The notes below the pieces were generated by a model. That model was not told the origin of the DNA, searched no databases, and saw only the letters and a program-made list of their open reading frames with translations. The position numbers and the translations under genes are program-made. Source: Paragonimus westermani (taxonomy: Eukaryota > Platyhelminthes > Trematoda > Plagiorchiida > Troglotrematidae). Taken from it: DNA of 64,000 bases. The stretch spans positions 344,410-408,409 of the forward strand of contig QNGE01000122.1 of NCBI GenBank assembly GCA_008508345.1, written 5' to 3'. Shown here piece after piece: positions 37,259 to 47,610 of this stretch. Each line of letters opens with the position of its first letter. The first letter of the stretch is position 1.

Positions 37259-38845
37259 GGCAGCCGTCTACACAACAGAAACTGGGGGGAGATTCTCTCG
37301 AGCACGCAAAGCAAATAATTTCCTCTCCATAGATAGAATCTTTATAACGGATAACCTCAAATTTTGCTACCAACCATCATCGCTTTTGTTTTTGAAATAT
37401 TTGTAAGACCGTACGCTGTATTGTTTCACAACCCCCAAAGAATTCAGTTGCAAAGAAAACCCCCTCCGAAAGTGATGAGTTCAGTTTATTGCATCAGTGA
37501 ATTCCTGAGAGCTCCGTAGTGTGACAATCGCGGAAGAACGCTATTCACTTCCATGCACAGTCATCAGGGTTACCAGAAACCGCGCTAAGGGGTTCAAGTT
37601 GGGAGTGCCACCAGGACAGAAATTCGTACCTAGGACTATGCGCACGGATTTATAACTTCGTGCAGTTCTACAACAGCAGAATTTATGCCTAATACGATTT
37701 CGTTCTTTCCAGACAGGGCTCGCTGGAAATCAGTATCCATGCATGTGCCCCACAGGTGAAAAAGGATATATTCCTACTTAAGACTGTCCAGTGACGAGTT
37801 ACTGAGAGAGGAAGGTTTGAATACCTTTTCTCAGGAAAGAGCGAATGACCACACTAAACCTGTTCCAATTAGAGTGTGTTCGGCTAAGGGGTGGTCTCAT
37901 AATATTTTTCAAAATACTGACAACGTCTGGCTATATCAAAAGGTCTCCCTTTCAACTTACTGATGTCGTAAGTCTTCGAGACCATCGGGATAAACTCGTC
38001 GTAAATGAAGTCGACTGCAGCGCAGGGATAACAGTTTCGGAGTTCATGTTTGTTCTCCATGAAGCGCCGTGCCAGAGGATGTTACCAAGCTCGACTCTGC
38101 CCATCGGTCATCCAATATATATATATATATATATATAAGATTCCTTGCTCAATATTATTAGTATCGTTCATTAGGTCTCATGCTTAGGTTTACATTATGG
38201 TGTACCCTTTACCAGACTTCCCCTGTCATTACTCTCCACTCCCTTCGGTATCACCTTGAATCTTGACGGCATTCAGTTGCGTTCTTCTGTTTCTTCCATT
38301 TCAAACCGATGTTCACTCCCAAGGTTCCTCACAGCCGTATTTGCCGTCATCAAACACCTTACCTCACCTGTATACACCATTTCAGCAGTTCACACCATTG
38401 GGAAGACGAAGTGGCGACTCAACACCTTTCCTAAATCGGTGTTGCGAAGATCCAGACTGTGTAGAACTAAAAACCATACCGAAACATCTGTGGAGCGGGG
38501 AAAAACGCATAAACACGAAACTTTCTTCCCAGCAAAAGATTCGTGAGCCAGTAATCATAAGAAAAGGGGGGAACCTATACAGATGAAGAGGAAGACTTGA
38601 CTGACGTGCGTCTGTAAGGATGACACTAGAAAGGGAATAACGCAAGAAACCCTCAGAACAGGCTCAAAAAAAGGCCAGAAATCATAGGGCTTTCCTTGAT
38701 CTCAATCAGACTAGTTGAGGAAATCGCGTTGTTGAGGTAGCAGCAATTATTCGTTAACCCCAGACTCGAGGAATAAGTTCAAAATCTAGCTAACGAATCA
38801 ACAATAAAAGTAAGAAAAACCAGCCTTATCAAGCCGTGGACTCAC
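37259..38845. other. Long PWP2 intron, exon-5-proximal part
   Basis: About 1.6 kb without a recognised element. An (AT)n run lies at 38115-38137. Two overlapping plus-strand open frames (38256-38586) of 96 and 107 codons lack recognisable domains. The minus strand was checked for PWP2 exon 6 without success. Confidence 0.35.
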
Positions 38846-39274
38846 CTTTTACCGAGGCGAAATAAAACTTTTTCAATATCTTCATCATCGCTCCTTAGTT
38901 TTCCCAAGGTTTCATCGGTTTCCCAGACACACACGTCCCCATCACAACTGACAGTCGTTAGATTCATAGAACCCTTGAAGAAAAAACCTCCCACAACGGG
39001 GTTTCGGTGGCCTGATAGTGTGTAAACTATGAGCCTTTTAAGCCTATGCACAGAAAATACTCTACATGTACTATCCATACTCCCTGCGAGAAAAAGGCTG
39101 TTACAGTAATCAGGAGAAAAGCAGGCATACCTAGAATCCGACGACCAATCGAGGGAAACTACGTCATCATTGAACCCATAGTATACCCTGTAAAGCTCCA
39201 AATGGTTTAACTGTCGCCGAGCGCCTGGTACAAAAAATAACATCACACAGTGTCCTTTTGCTAAAGCAATAAAC
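38846..39274 (-). CDS. PWP2: PWP2 exon 5 (N-terminal WD40 blades)
   Basis: The 429-nt exon begins after TTTTTCAG and ends at a GTGAGT donor. It encodes KFIALAKG...VPGARRQLNHLELYRVYYGF, then DDVVSLDWSSDSRYACF, SMDSTCRVFSVHRLK, LSGHRNPVVGGFFF and SCDGDVCVWETDE. These are successive WD40 blades with the expected S-G-H and V-x-x-W/V-F motifs. The C-terminal part (DDEDIEKVLFRLGKR) is an acidic linker that replaces the Glu-rich linker of vertebrate PWP2. It ends with two bases (AG) of a split codon, and the exon that should accept them was not found. Confidence 0.93.
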
Positions 39275-39307
39275 CTGAAAAACTTAAATAAAACACCAAC
39301 TGCTTAC

Positions 39308-39407
39308 TTTCCGTCTGGACTAAAGGACGCCGCAGTAACGGGATGTCTCAAAGGGTAGACAGATATCACCGCCCCAGTGATAAGAGATATTATGGAGACT
39401 TCTCCCA
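39308..39407 (-). CDS. PWP2: PWP2 exon 4
   Basis: The 100-nt exon sits between a TTTTCAG acceptor and a GTAAGC donor. It completes the split codon to V and encodes VGEVSIISLITGAV, then HPVTAASFSPDGK. The F-S-P-D-G motif is typical of WD40 blades and fits the PWP2 segment with V-S-F-S-P-D-G. It ends with two bases of a lysine codon. The next intron, 33 nt, is the shortest in the gene. Confidence 0.9.
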
Positions 39408-39449
39408 CTGAAAATTGCAATTAAATTTGAAGACCTTAATGGTAATTAC

Positions 39450-39544
39450 CCTCATTCACAGCCAACAGCATGCCTAAAGTAGGAGATAAACAAATATGTC
39501 TCAAGTTGAAGTATGAATCAACTTTCAATGTAATCGATTCATCC
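39450..39544 (-). CDS. PWP2: PWP2 exon 3
   Basis: The 95-nt exon carries one base of an incoming split codon, 31 codons, and one base of an outgoing codon. It encodes a stretch with ICLSPTLGMLLAVNE, which corresponds to the C-V-G-L-S-P-D-G...V-D-E part of the family. The acceptor is CATAG and the donor GTAATT. The preceding intron is 35 nt and the following one 42 nt. Phase agrees with both neighbours. Confidence 0.9.
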
Positions 39545-39579
39545 CTATGATTATAAATAAAACGGTCAAGAGAGCGCAC

Positions 39580-39692
39580 CTTTTCAAATCGTAGACACTA
39601 ATTTGGTTTCCAACAGGACTCAATAATCCGAAACCGTTTATAGTGAAAGCGATATTCCCTGATTTGTAAGCTGTTCCAAAGATATTAGAAAA
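39580..39692 (-). CDS. PWP2: PWP2 exon 2
   Basis: The 113-nt exon lies between an acceptor (CTAG) and a donor (GTGCGC). It starts in phase 0 and ends with two bases of a split codon. It encodes FSNIFGTAYKSGNIAFTI and then a stretch with LLSPVGNQISVYDLK, the first blade of the N-terminal WD40 propeller. The S-P-V-G-N motif is shared with PWP2 of distant animals. Intron 2 is 35 nt. Confidence 0.9.
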
Positions 39693-39728
39693 CTAGTGGA
39701 AAGGCTCGGCAGCGGCATACGCGATTAC

Positions 39729-39746
39729 CTTGAAGTTTAGCCTCAT
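39729..39746 (-). CDS. PWP2: PWP2 exon 1 (start codon, MRLNFK)
   Basis: This is an 18-nt first coding exon giving MRLNFK, closely matching the usual PWP2 start (MKFNFK). It ends in phase 0 at a donor reading GTAATC. The next exon begins 36 nt further on with F-S-N-I, which continues the conserved N-terminus. The exon is too short for ORF finders. The ATG was chosen because it gives the family's N-terminus exactly, with no extra residues. Confidence 0.85.
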
Positions 39747-39967
39747 AACGAGGGTAGCGCAAGCAATTATAAGCAGCGCTCCAACACAATCTCATTCGTT
39801 GGTGTAACTCAGTAGATTCGCAGCGATTTCAGCGGTTTGTACACGGGTTCGAAGCTGGGACCCAAACTACCCGAATTCAGCCAGTTTGTTCGTTTCGATG
39901 TCCAACGGTTTTCTGTTGAACTGAAAGGCACTCATCAAAAACAGGGTGTAGACCGCTCTTGGGGGCT
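39747..39967 (-). promoter_or_regulatory. PWP2 upstream region (putative 5' UTR and promoter)
   Basis: This is the roughly 220 bp between the PWP2 ATG and the tail of the CR1-like element. I see no TATA box at a convincing distance and no trans-splice acceptor that stands out. The promoter of PWP2 would have to lie here or within the CR1-like sequence. Confidence 0.3.
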
Positions 39968-40354
39968 CAAATTTCAAATTTCAAATTTCAAATCCAGGAA
40001 TTGGTGAAGGCCAGTGCCTGTTGACGTCCTGGCGCTTGACTGGTGTGATCCGGAGATTGACCAGACTGCGTTTTCTGTTGATGTGTTTAGTGATGGTCTA
40101 AGGGGAGAGACAGGAGAGAGAGAGAGAGAATACCAAGAACAGTAAAATAATAATCTGGCAGAACAGAGTAAATCACTAATCTAACGGTTTAATAAGTAGG
40201 TGGGAATCCAATAACACTTTGAGACGGTCCTTAAGAGAGCAGCTAACAATCTCTAGTGGGAGGTCGTTCCGGAATCGATAACTCTATAAGAGAAGAACTC
40301 TTGTCTTAGGATGGTCCAAGATTGAAGATTATGGAGCTTCTTGTCGTGACCTCT

Positions 40355-40570
40355 TCAACTGTTATCACTTACTGAAGTGAAGAATTGCTGCATGAGACCT
40401 GTGCCAAAGAGAAAGTGTGTAAGAATTAATTCACCGCGGAGTCTTCGAAACTCAAGTGGATAGAGATCAAGAACTTCAAAGCGAGATTCGTGGGAGAGAT
40501 GCCGTAAGCCAGTGACCATTTTGGTGGATACTCGCTGAACACGTTCAATGTCAAGCATATCCTTCTTCAA
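40355..40570 (-). pseudogene. CR1-like RT C-terminal block
   Basis: The open segment reads DMLDIERVQRVSTKMVTGL, HLSHESRFEVLDLYPLEFRR and LRGELILTHFLFGTG. The pattern I-E-x-V-Q-R-x-x-T-K followed by Y-x-x-R-L-x-x-L-x-L-x-x-L-x-x-R-R-x-R-x-D-L is the standard end of Jockey/CR1-type ORF2 proteins. The catalytic part lies upstream in other frames, so this piece is broken off by frameshift. Confidence 0.75.
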
Positions 40571-40897
40571 ACCGGCGGGGATGACTTGATTGGCACACTC
40601 GATCAGTGGTCTTGTCTAGACTCCGCGGAGCGTGTGGAAGGCGTGACGGTCTATGCGGAGGAAGGCTCATTTTATCACCCCAAGAGTCATACGGCTCCTT
40701 TTGGCTACCAACTGGTAGTGATAAGAGGAGGATGAACCAGATGACACCCAAGTCCCTAGGTCTTTTTTAAGGTCAACTTTTGTGATATCTGTTACACTTT
40801 GTGCACTGTGTATCACGAAAGTATTCCCGGAGTCTCCTCCGAGTGGCGCGTGCCCATGCTTGCTGTCGTTCAGATGGAGACTCCAGCCATCTAACCA

Positions 40898-41810
40898 TCA
40901 CTTGATACGGTCAAGATCAATCTGCAATACAATGGAGTCACACGCCTTCCAGATTTTTAAATCATCAGCATAAAGGATGGATTCGCTAAAGAAAAGTCCG
41001 GGGAGTTCGTTGATGTATATCAAAAACAACAGTGGACCAATTACCGATTCTTGAGGAACTCCCACAGAGCTCGGGGACAGAGAAGAAAGACCCGAACCGG
41101 TTTTTACTATGGAAGTCCTGTTGCCAAGACAGGAAGAAATCCAGCACAGAACATCCCTTTGGATCCAGTAAGCTTCCAGTTTGTGTACCACAGGACCTAT
41201 GGAACACGGTCGAAGGCTTTGACAAAGTTGAAAAAATAGCGTAAGAGATATGACCATTGTCTTTGGCCTCCGTTAGGCTATCCATGAAGATTACCATATT
41301 GTTTATGCATGACCGATCGGGAAGAAAAATGGTGCATTTCAACAGTCTCTCCATTATCTTGCATGAGATGTTGGTAAGGCTGATCGGCCGATAACTGGTA
41401 GGAGAATGACGATCGCCTGATTTGAATATACGTGTGACAACGGCTTCTTTCCAAGACGCCAGAATATTGCCTGTCACAAGTGTCTGTTTAAACAGATTAA
41501 ACAGAGGCATCACCAAACCGCGGGCCGCTTCTTTGAAGATCCGGGGATGAATCACGTCTGTTCCCACTGAAAGGATTGATCTTGAACATGAAGTCCTGAA
41601 AGATCGGGCACAGAGAAGCCAACTGTCAGGAGGGGGTATTGGAAGTATCTCCGCGGAAGGATCGGATGCCAGTTTGGCAGATCCACAATGTAGACTGAGG
41701 AATAGTATTTTCTGTAAAACTCGGCAACCATTTGGGGGGTTAGAGGAGGTTGCCCTGTCAGGAAGTCTCAGAAAGAGAGCCGAAGGCCTAGTTTTTCTTT
41801 GGCGAAGCAT
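40898..41810 (-). pseudogene. CR1-like reverse transcriptase domain
   Basis: Two overlapping frames carry the domain. The first (41810-40986) gives FKEAARGLVMPLFNLFKQTL, SWKEAVVTRIFKSGDRHSPT and SYRPISLTNISCKIMERLL, which are RT fingers. The second (41257-40898) gives [20 protein letters not shown] and [11 protein letters not shown]; the Y-A-D-D codons are at 40961-40972. The Q-G of the usual V-P-Q-G-S-V-L-G-P is changed to Q-E. A frameshift near 41250 separates the two halves. Confidence 0.85.
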
Positions 41811-42049
41811 AAACTGGAAAAGAAAATTCTCGTTCTCGCGAGCTGCCAGTGGGATTTTTTGACTGCACCTGTTGGGTGTGTTGCCGGATTTCCCGCTTGC
41901 ACCTGTTTCGTGCAGAGCGAAAGGCTTCTAGATCTTCTGGCCTACTCGTTGGCGAATCAACGAGAACGTGCTTCAAGAAGTCGAGGCATGTTCCGCGGAA
42001 ACTGTGCACGAGAGGAGAACTTCCGTAGTTTTTGACAAACAAATGCCCC

Positions 42050-42943
42050 ATCGGCTTCGTGAATGGCAGCTTTAAAGGGAAGGTAATTCAAGTCCACTGA
42101 TTCGGATGTAAGTCTGAATGTGCTTAAGAACGTCTTTAGTGCGTTAAAGTCTGCTTTCTGGAGGCTTCGGAATGATGTCTTCGTTACAGCAATTTGGAAC
42201 CAGTAACAGATAAAGTCAAAGGTTAGCAGCATATGGTCACTATACCCCAGCGGGGGTTTGATGAACACCCTATCTGCCATACGAGTCCCGATAGTAATGA
42301 CCAGATCGAGCAAGGAGGATGTCTGCCCTGGATGGTGCCTTGTAGATAGCCCGACATGCCGTGTCCAGGCTTTCTCATGGATGAACATTGCCAGGTGATC
42401 TGAGAACCCGCAACCACAGTCCTCGTGAGAAGCCGCAACAGAATTGAGTTTGGGTGCGTTGAAGTCACCCGTAATACTAAGATGGGAGAAAAGCTGAGTG
42501 GACGGGAGTTAGTCTACAGTAGCAAGAATGGCCTCGTCGTCGGATGCGCTACACGGCGGCGGACGGTGCATAACACCGACAAGAAGCGTGTTACGTCTAA
42601 GAAGTTGTATTTTGATCTAGAGCGTGTCACATTTCTCTGGGAAGTTAAATTCCCCTACGACAGCTGGCGCCGGGAGCTCCTGACTTAGGAAGACGACACA
42701 GCCTTCCATGCGTCAACGGGAGGAGTCTGGTCTGTAAAACGAGTAACCAAGAGCATGCAGTTCATTATCACTGATATCCGTGAACAGCCAGGTCTCTGTT
42801 AAATCAAGAATTTGAGGGCCAATGTTACGGACCCGCTGTCCGATCTCTGGTAATTTGTTCAGAAGGCCCAGAAAGTTGGTGCACGCGAATTTCAAGTCTA
42901 CCTTCAAGTTTGGCTGGGTGCAGAAAATGACAGGAGTACACAA
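42050..42943 (-). pseudogene. CR1-like apurinic-type endonuclease domain
   Basis: The N-terminal half (42943-42713) gives NFLGLLNKLPEIGQRV and ILDLTETWLFTDISD, which fits the catalytic T-E-T-W motif of APE-like retroelement endonucleases. The C-terminal half (42388-42050) gives SLLDLVITIGTRMADRV and PLGYSDHMLLTF, containing the S-D-H catalytic motif. About 300 bp between them (42390-42710) are in other frames. Confidence 0.8.
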
Positions 42944-42999
42944 GGAAGAGTTCGAGAGAAAGCAGTCTCAGTAGAGAGGGGGGTGCGTGAACGGCGGTA

Positions 43000-44030
43000 T
43001 AGTTGGTGAGCCCTCTTGTGGAGGTGACCGCTTCATCACAGCCTAGGCATATGCGAGCATCCTTGTGGGACGATTCGTCCCCTTCTGTTGACTCTAGGTC
43101 GATGACCTTCGGGCCGCTCTTGCATTCGGAGCTTCTGGAGGGTGACTTGCAGTTTTGCGCCCTCGAAAATTTGGATGTGGTTGTCGATTAGAAGAGAATA
43201 CACAACGAAATGACCCCGATCCAGTCAAGGAGAGAGCTGCCTAAATGAGACAAGTATGCACCATTATGGATGCCGGGGAGATCCCAGTAGACCCACTGGA
43301 CAATAAAGCTTAGGAATAAAATATGTCTTAACGGAAATTTTCTGGGGTGATATGGTTGGGGGTCTAGGGAAAGAGTTATGGACTTCAACACCTTAGAAAT
43401 CTGCTCATCCGGGCCTTCGCATCCACACGGCGATTGACCTTCCAAGAGAATGAGGGCAGTAGCCTTTGATGTGGGTGCTTAGGGTGGTCCATCCAAGGGT
43501 ACTAGTAACCTCTTGAGAGCAGGGATAGGGAATTTCGCACTAGCCTGGATTATGGGGTCAGCCTTGATGCATGACATTGTTCTAACAAGCTGAGAGCGCT
43601 CCTGCCGCTCCTACAGTGAGCGATCTAGCAGGACTCTCTCGAGATTAGTGCGGTTTTTCTCCAGTTCAACTAGTTTCCCCAGTAGTTTCTCTGTGCTGAT
43701 GTTTGCGGGTAACATCACAAAAAATCCCAGTGAATTCTTGTTAGCTTTGGAGCAAAGTCAACTAGCGGAAAACATTTTTGTAAACTCTGGGGGGGAGGCG
43801 TTTAGCGCCGCTCTGGCTTGTTCTCCTGGGGAGATTGCGCTCGGAAATCGTCCCTACAAAACAGGCCTCTTCCCCTGGAGTGTTTTATCCTTCAAGCCTG
43901 TCGCCAATTCCACAATTTGAGTAGTGGACAAAGCCACCGCATTGCGAGCAACCGCCACGCCTGGAAGGGCGAAGGAAATGCACTCATTCAACGAGCTTAG
44001 TTCGTACTTCATGTCATCGGGTTGTGAATG
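43000..44030 (-). pseudogene. CR1-like ORF1 (coiled coil and zinc finger)
   Basis: A single minus-strand frame runs from about 44030 to 43188 with only nonsense changes: stops at 43854-43856, 43758-43760, 43611-43613 and 43479-43481. It contains a leucine-heptad coiled coil (TEKLLGKLVELEKNRTNLER). In another frame near 43100-43010 lies ARICLGCDEAVTSTRGLTN, a C-x2-C finger with the R-G-L of retroelement C2H2 fingers but with a His position lost. A coiled coil plus a nucleic-acid-binding finger is the usual ORF1 design. Confidence 0.65.
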
Positions 44031-45187
44031 GAAGTGAAAAGCTGGAGCTTTTGGGAGTTCCGTATCTCGAAGCGTAGAATCTCAAGGTCCACGACAATGG
44101 GAAGAAGTGAGGAAAAGTGTGTAGTATTCGAACTAAGGCTAAAGGTGAGCTTTGAAAATTGCTAGATAGCTAGCACAAACAGAACGACTTGGTGGATGGT
44201 CCATAGCCCTTCAGACGAGCAATGAGAAGAAACCTCGCCTACATTCCAGTGCGCTGTTTTGAACCTCTACGGTGGGGCATTTCAGTGTCATGATGTTTCC
44301 CGTGTTAAGTATCAGTCTTCCGGTGGCCAAATCAATCAAATGATAAGAATAATCAAAATATGGTAACACCAAGAGAAGCTTTAACGGTAATGGATGCGTG
44401 AAAAGGATATACGTACAAGTAAAAGAAAGATTTATCTAAATAACTGGAATGACTGGCTGACAGGTCAAAACCCGTGGAATTGTATAAGTCACCATCCGAG
44501 AGAAGGACAGCTCCAGAGAGTAGGTTCGGGGGACGGCCGCTAGATAGTTCCACATGCAACATAGGATGATCAACGCCCGGCGTCGATAAATCGACAAGTA
44601 CGCGGAGCTAAATAATATCGACTTGCGATTACTTTGCTCACCCAAACATACACGCAAAGTGGAGAAGAAAAAGACGGCAGGCGGCAACTCCATATCACGT
44701 ACTGTAACCTGTTAGGTGTTTTGGTCGTCTTAACTGGCTCACACTTCCTTGGAATTGAAGGCTAATTCAGAGAGGTATTCCTTGTATTGATTATTCCCTT
44801 CACTACAATGTCATGCATGTAAAGCATTTGCTTAACATTAGCTCAACAATCGACGAAAGAGAATATGATTGTTCGCCCACTATTACGATATTCCTCGCCG
44901 TTTTTGCCTCGTATTATTCTTCATTCGCATGAACACCCCCAGTGATTTTTTGCTCTCCCCGAAACTTTTCCAACTGTCTTCCAATTTTTTACAGAAGTTC
45001 CTTTGGGTTAAACCGTTTAGCAGTAACTGGTTTTACTTGGTCGGGTAACTCCTTAACTGCAGACATATCGATGGTTCCAACTGTAGCTAAAATCACGGAT
45101 ACCAGGAGAGGACGAGTTGCACAAGTCGGTTCATTAAACGTGTCATCGTCATAAGATATCCGCAACAAATTTACCACGAATGACGTT
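44031..45187. other. Intergenic, nothing recognised
   Basis: About 1.15 kb upstream of the CR1-like ORF1, perhaps including its 5' UTR. Short open frames only. Confidence 0.35.
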
Positions 45188-45411
45188 AAATAGTTTGGGC
45201 GTCGTGTTTAACATGGTATTGATAAACGAATTGGGAATAACACAACGTTACGAGCAAGTTGTAAAACTCTACGTTTCAACCAACTCGGGTGGCCTTCCTC
45301 AGGAGTGCTGTAATCGAGTTCGATTGCGACACTTCTGAGGAAGGCCACCCGAGGTGGCTGAATCGTGGAGTATTACAACTTGCTCGTAACGTTGTGTTAT
45401 TTCCAATCTGT
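45188..45411. mobile_element. Second copy of the palindromic element
   Basis: Arms from about 45217 to 45411 share the palindrome of 20471-20668 (TGATAAACGAATTGGGAATA, CGGGTGGCCTTCCTCAGGAG and their inverse) with more mismatches. The left flank 45188-45216 (TAGTTTGGGCGTCGTGTTTA) matches the reverse complement of the sequence right of the first palindrome (20669-20700), so the repeat unit is longer than the palindrome itself. Confidence 0.65.
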
Positions 45412-47320
45412 GTCACCGTCACACTTTGGCACCCTGTGATATTTTTATCCATAGTAGAAACGCAGGCTACCTGTTGTAACAGTTATCGACGTGATTACAC
45501 ACACGGGCTGCTTGCACCCGCGATAATCAATCCGTCACTTTAGACACTCTACCACAGGCAAACCTCTTCTCTATGCTACACTCTCCTACTTTTTGCTTTA
45601 TGGATCGACCTCCACCTGAAGTCCGTATTTATCGTAGCGTTTCCGAGTGTTACGGCGTCAGACACTGCGTGTCCTTCCTTACGCATGTAGATATTTTGGC
45701 TGTGGGTGACTAAAAAAACTACCGGTCAAAATGTAACCAAATTTCCTCGAAAGACATTCATACATGGACTCATGGCGGTCTAACCAACCAAATGACAGTT
45801 CAGAGAGTGGTAAAATGAAAGCACAACCGTAGAAAAATGTTTGCGAACCAAAATAGATTATTCATAGAGAATGAAAATGCGTCGATCTAGAAGGATCACT
45901 ACATGCAGAGAATAATCAGCATCACGGCGCAGATTCAGTTGGGATCGTAGGAAACAATGTCCGAATGTGACTTTGGGCCTGTTATATTTGGTCTGATAGG
46001 ATACGGAACGTTAAGTTCGTTAAGGCAGATTTGGTCTGTTTGTAGAAGGTAGACCACAAATTTGTTTCTGCTCGACTTTTCCTGTGTGCGACAAACAATC
46101 GCGACGACTCTCGAACCACAGCTACACATAAAAATACCTGTTTCATTAAAGTTTTCATTATTTTCTTATTAAAACCCTGTCATTTTTCCGTGTCCGACCA
46201 TTTAAGTGAACTTATGTCCTTCCGCGTATCAGCCATTTTCAAACTCACTACCGAATGCTCCGTTTTGATCCGAAGACTGGAACTGCTCACAATCAAGATG
46301 AGCTACCATGAGTCTACAAGCAACCTTTCTGGAAGGGGTGAACTCAGAACAGTCACGTCTGTGATACAATCAGCGTCTATGACTTCTCAGTCAGCCGGGC
46401 AGTCGGATCGGGTCGGAAATTGGCCTTCGTAAATGCGAGTTTCTTTTGAATGTGGTGCCAATCCGCATGAAAATTATCATAAACTAAATGGAGGAAACCA
46501 ACGGCGAAGCTTGGTACTAAACTAACCAAATATACGTGTTCTGATATCAACGGTGCATGTGAGTACGAACGAATGCAACGATTACACAATGACGGAACGT
46601 TAAAGCGCTAATGAAACCAGAGTACACCCAAACAACGGTCCGGCAGCGGGGAACAAGGATGAATGAACTACGTAAGAACAAGTTTTCACAGGTAAAAGAT
46701 AACAAGCTCCAGTAATACATGGGATTAACCTCCGTGAGAGGAATAATTTGTTACGCGCGTAATTTGGGTGTCCGTGTCAATCTTTGCAGCAAGGGCTCGC
46801 AATCACTGTCAAGTAGGTTTCGAACGTAGGAAGATGGATCACTTAGAAGGGACTAGGTAAAGACGGTCAGCACGATCATTGGCCTTTCATTAAACACAAA
46901 AATCGTTAAACACTAGGCGTAGATGACTACACTAACGCCGGCCGCGGAAACCGTTATGGCCCCCCAATTCTCAGGTGACTGCAGGTTGTGTGTCGTTACC
47001 GCGTTGTCTTGCTCCTGAACGTTGATCACTGACGACGCCACTATCTTCCGTCCCTTCGAGGAGACATATGGTTCTGTCCATCCCGATCTTGACTTTTCTT
47101 CTTCCCAAGTATAACTAGCATAGGTTATTGTGGGAGTTTTTCACTATTCTACTTACCCAGGCATTGGGCCATACACCAACGTGTAGGAGGCTTCCAATCT
47201 GCGGAACAAGGTTGCCAACCTCCACGCTTCATCCAAACTCCTTCCATTTATGCGGCACCTGGTTGGAAGACAGGGTCTTCCCGGTCCAGCGTCTGCAAAA
47301 CACAGGTGTTGAACCTGTCT
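45412..47320. other. Intergenic, nothing recognised
   Basis: About 1.9 kb. The 80-codon frame at 46190-46432 plus has no identifiable domain. The part 46930-47320 may belong to the BEL/Pao relic next to it but shows no motif. Confidence 0.3.
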
Positions 47321-47610
47321 TCATTTTTTCGTATGCCCTTCTAGCAGTATGATTTTGATAAACATCAGGACGCGGTTTCGTTTTAATGGCAACAAACTGT
47401 TTGGCCTTAAAGTCGAGAAACCATCCAGGTCATCGTAAGCTGAAGCCAAAAGTCTATCTCTCAGGCCCCTCACAGCCTTGATCAAACGAGTGTAGAAATC
47501 CTCATCCAACTTTACCTGTAACCTTAGGACAGTCTGCATGACTCGTCGAACTCCGTGAATCATACGCTCTCATGTTCCCCCCCGATGATTAACAGTGGAG
47601 GGATTAGAAT
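47321..47610 (-). pseudogene. BEL/Pao LTR-retrotransposon integrase C-terminal relic
   Basis: The minus strand reads N-P-S-T-V-N-H-R-G-G-T-stop-E-R-M-I-H-G-V-R-R-V-M (about 47610-47540), matching the Pao integrase end H-x-G-G-x-W-E-R-x-I-R-x-V-R-R with the Trp codon turned into TGA. It continues with QVKLDEDFYTRLIKAV, then D-D-L-D-G-F-S-T-L-R-P-N-S-L-L, the counterpart of D-D-x-x-x-L-T-P-N-x-L-L-L. No LTRs or protease/RT parts were recognised nearby, so it is a fragment. Confidence 0.6.

Larger units (their letters stand above)
1118..39746 (-). other. PWP2: PWP2 gene span (multi-exon, minus strand)
   Basis: The span covers a homologue of PWP2/UTP1, a WD40 scaffold of the UTP-B complex in the nucleolar SSU processome that works with U3 snoRNP in 18S rRNA maturation. 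Ten exons were joined by eye, and in every neighbouring pair that can be tested the GT-AG sites give matching codon phases and continuous homology. Introns 1-4 are 36, 35, 42 and 33 nt. The later introns are about 10.8 kb (assembly gap and missing exon included), 3.6 kb, 0.8 kb, 3.1 kb and 17.9 kb. Two parts are not found: the linker between exons 5 and 7 (roughly 50-60 codons expected from the family) and the C-terminal end after exon 11, which probably lies left of the window. The identification rests on recalled family sequence, not on a search, but the match runs along several hundred residues. Confidence 0.93.
39968..44030 (-). mobile_element. CR1-like non-LTR retrotransposon (ORF1 + EN-RT, decayed)
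   Basis: On the minus strand the order is ORF1 (44030-43000), endonuclease (42943-42050), reverse transcriptase (41810-40898), C-terminal block (40570-40355) and a 3' UTR. At 39968-39993 there are about 3.5 copies of a 7-bp unit (CAAATTT on the plus strand), fitting the short 3' terminal repeats of CR1-group elements. A (GA)n run lies at 40113-40129. All domains are present in order but interrupted by stops and frameshifts. It lies immediately upstream of the PWP2 start. Confidence 0.8.

Noticed and set aside
38256..38586. Two overlapping plus-strand frames of 96 and 107 codons, one with a signal-peptide-like start
   Set aside because: They overlap each other in different frames inside a PWP2 intron, and neither has homology or a codon pattern that favours it.
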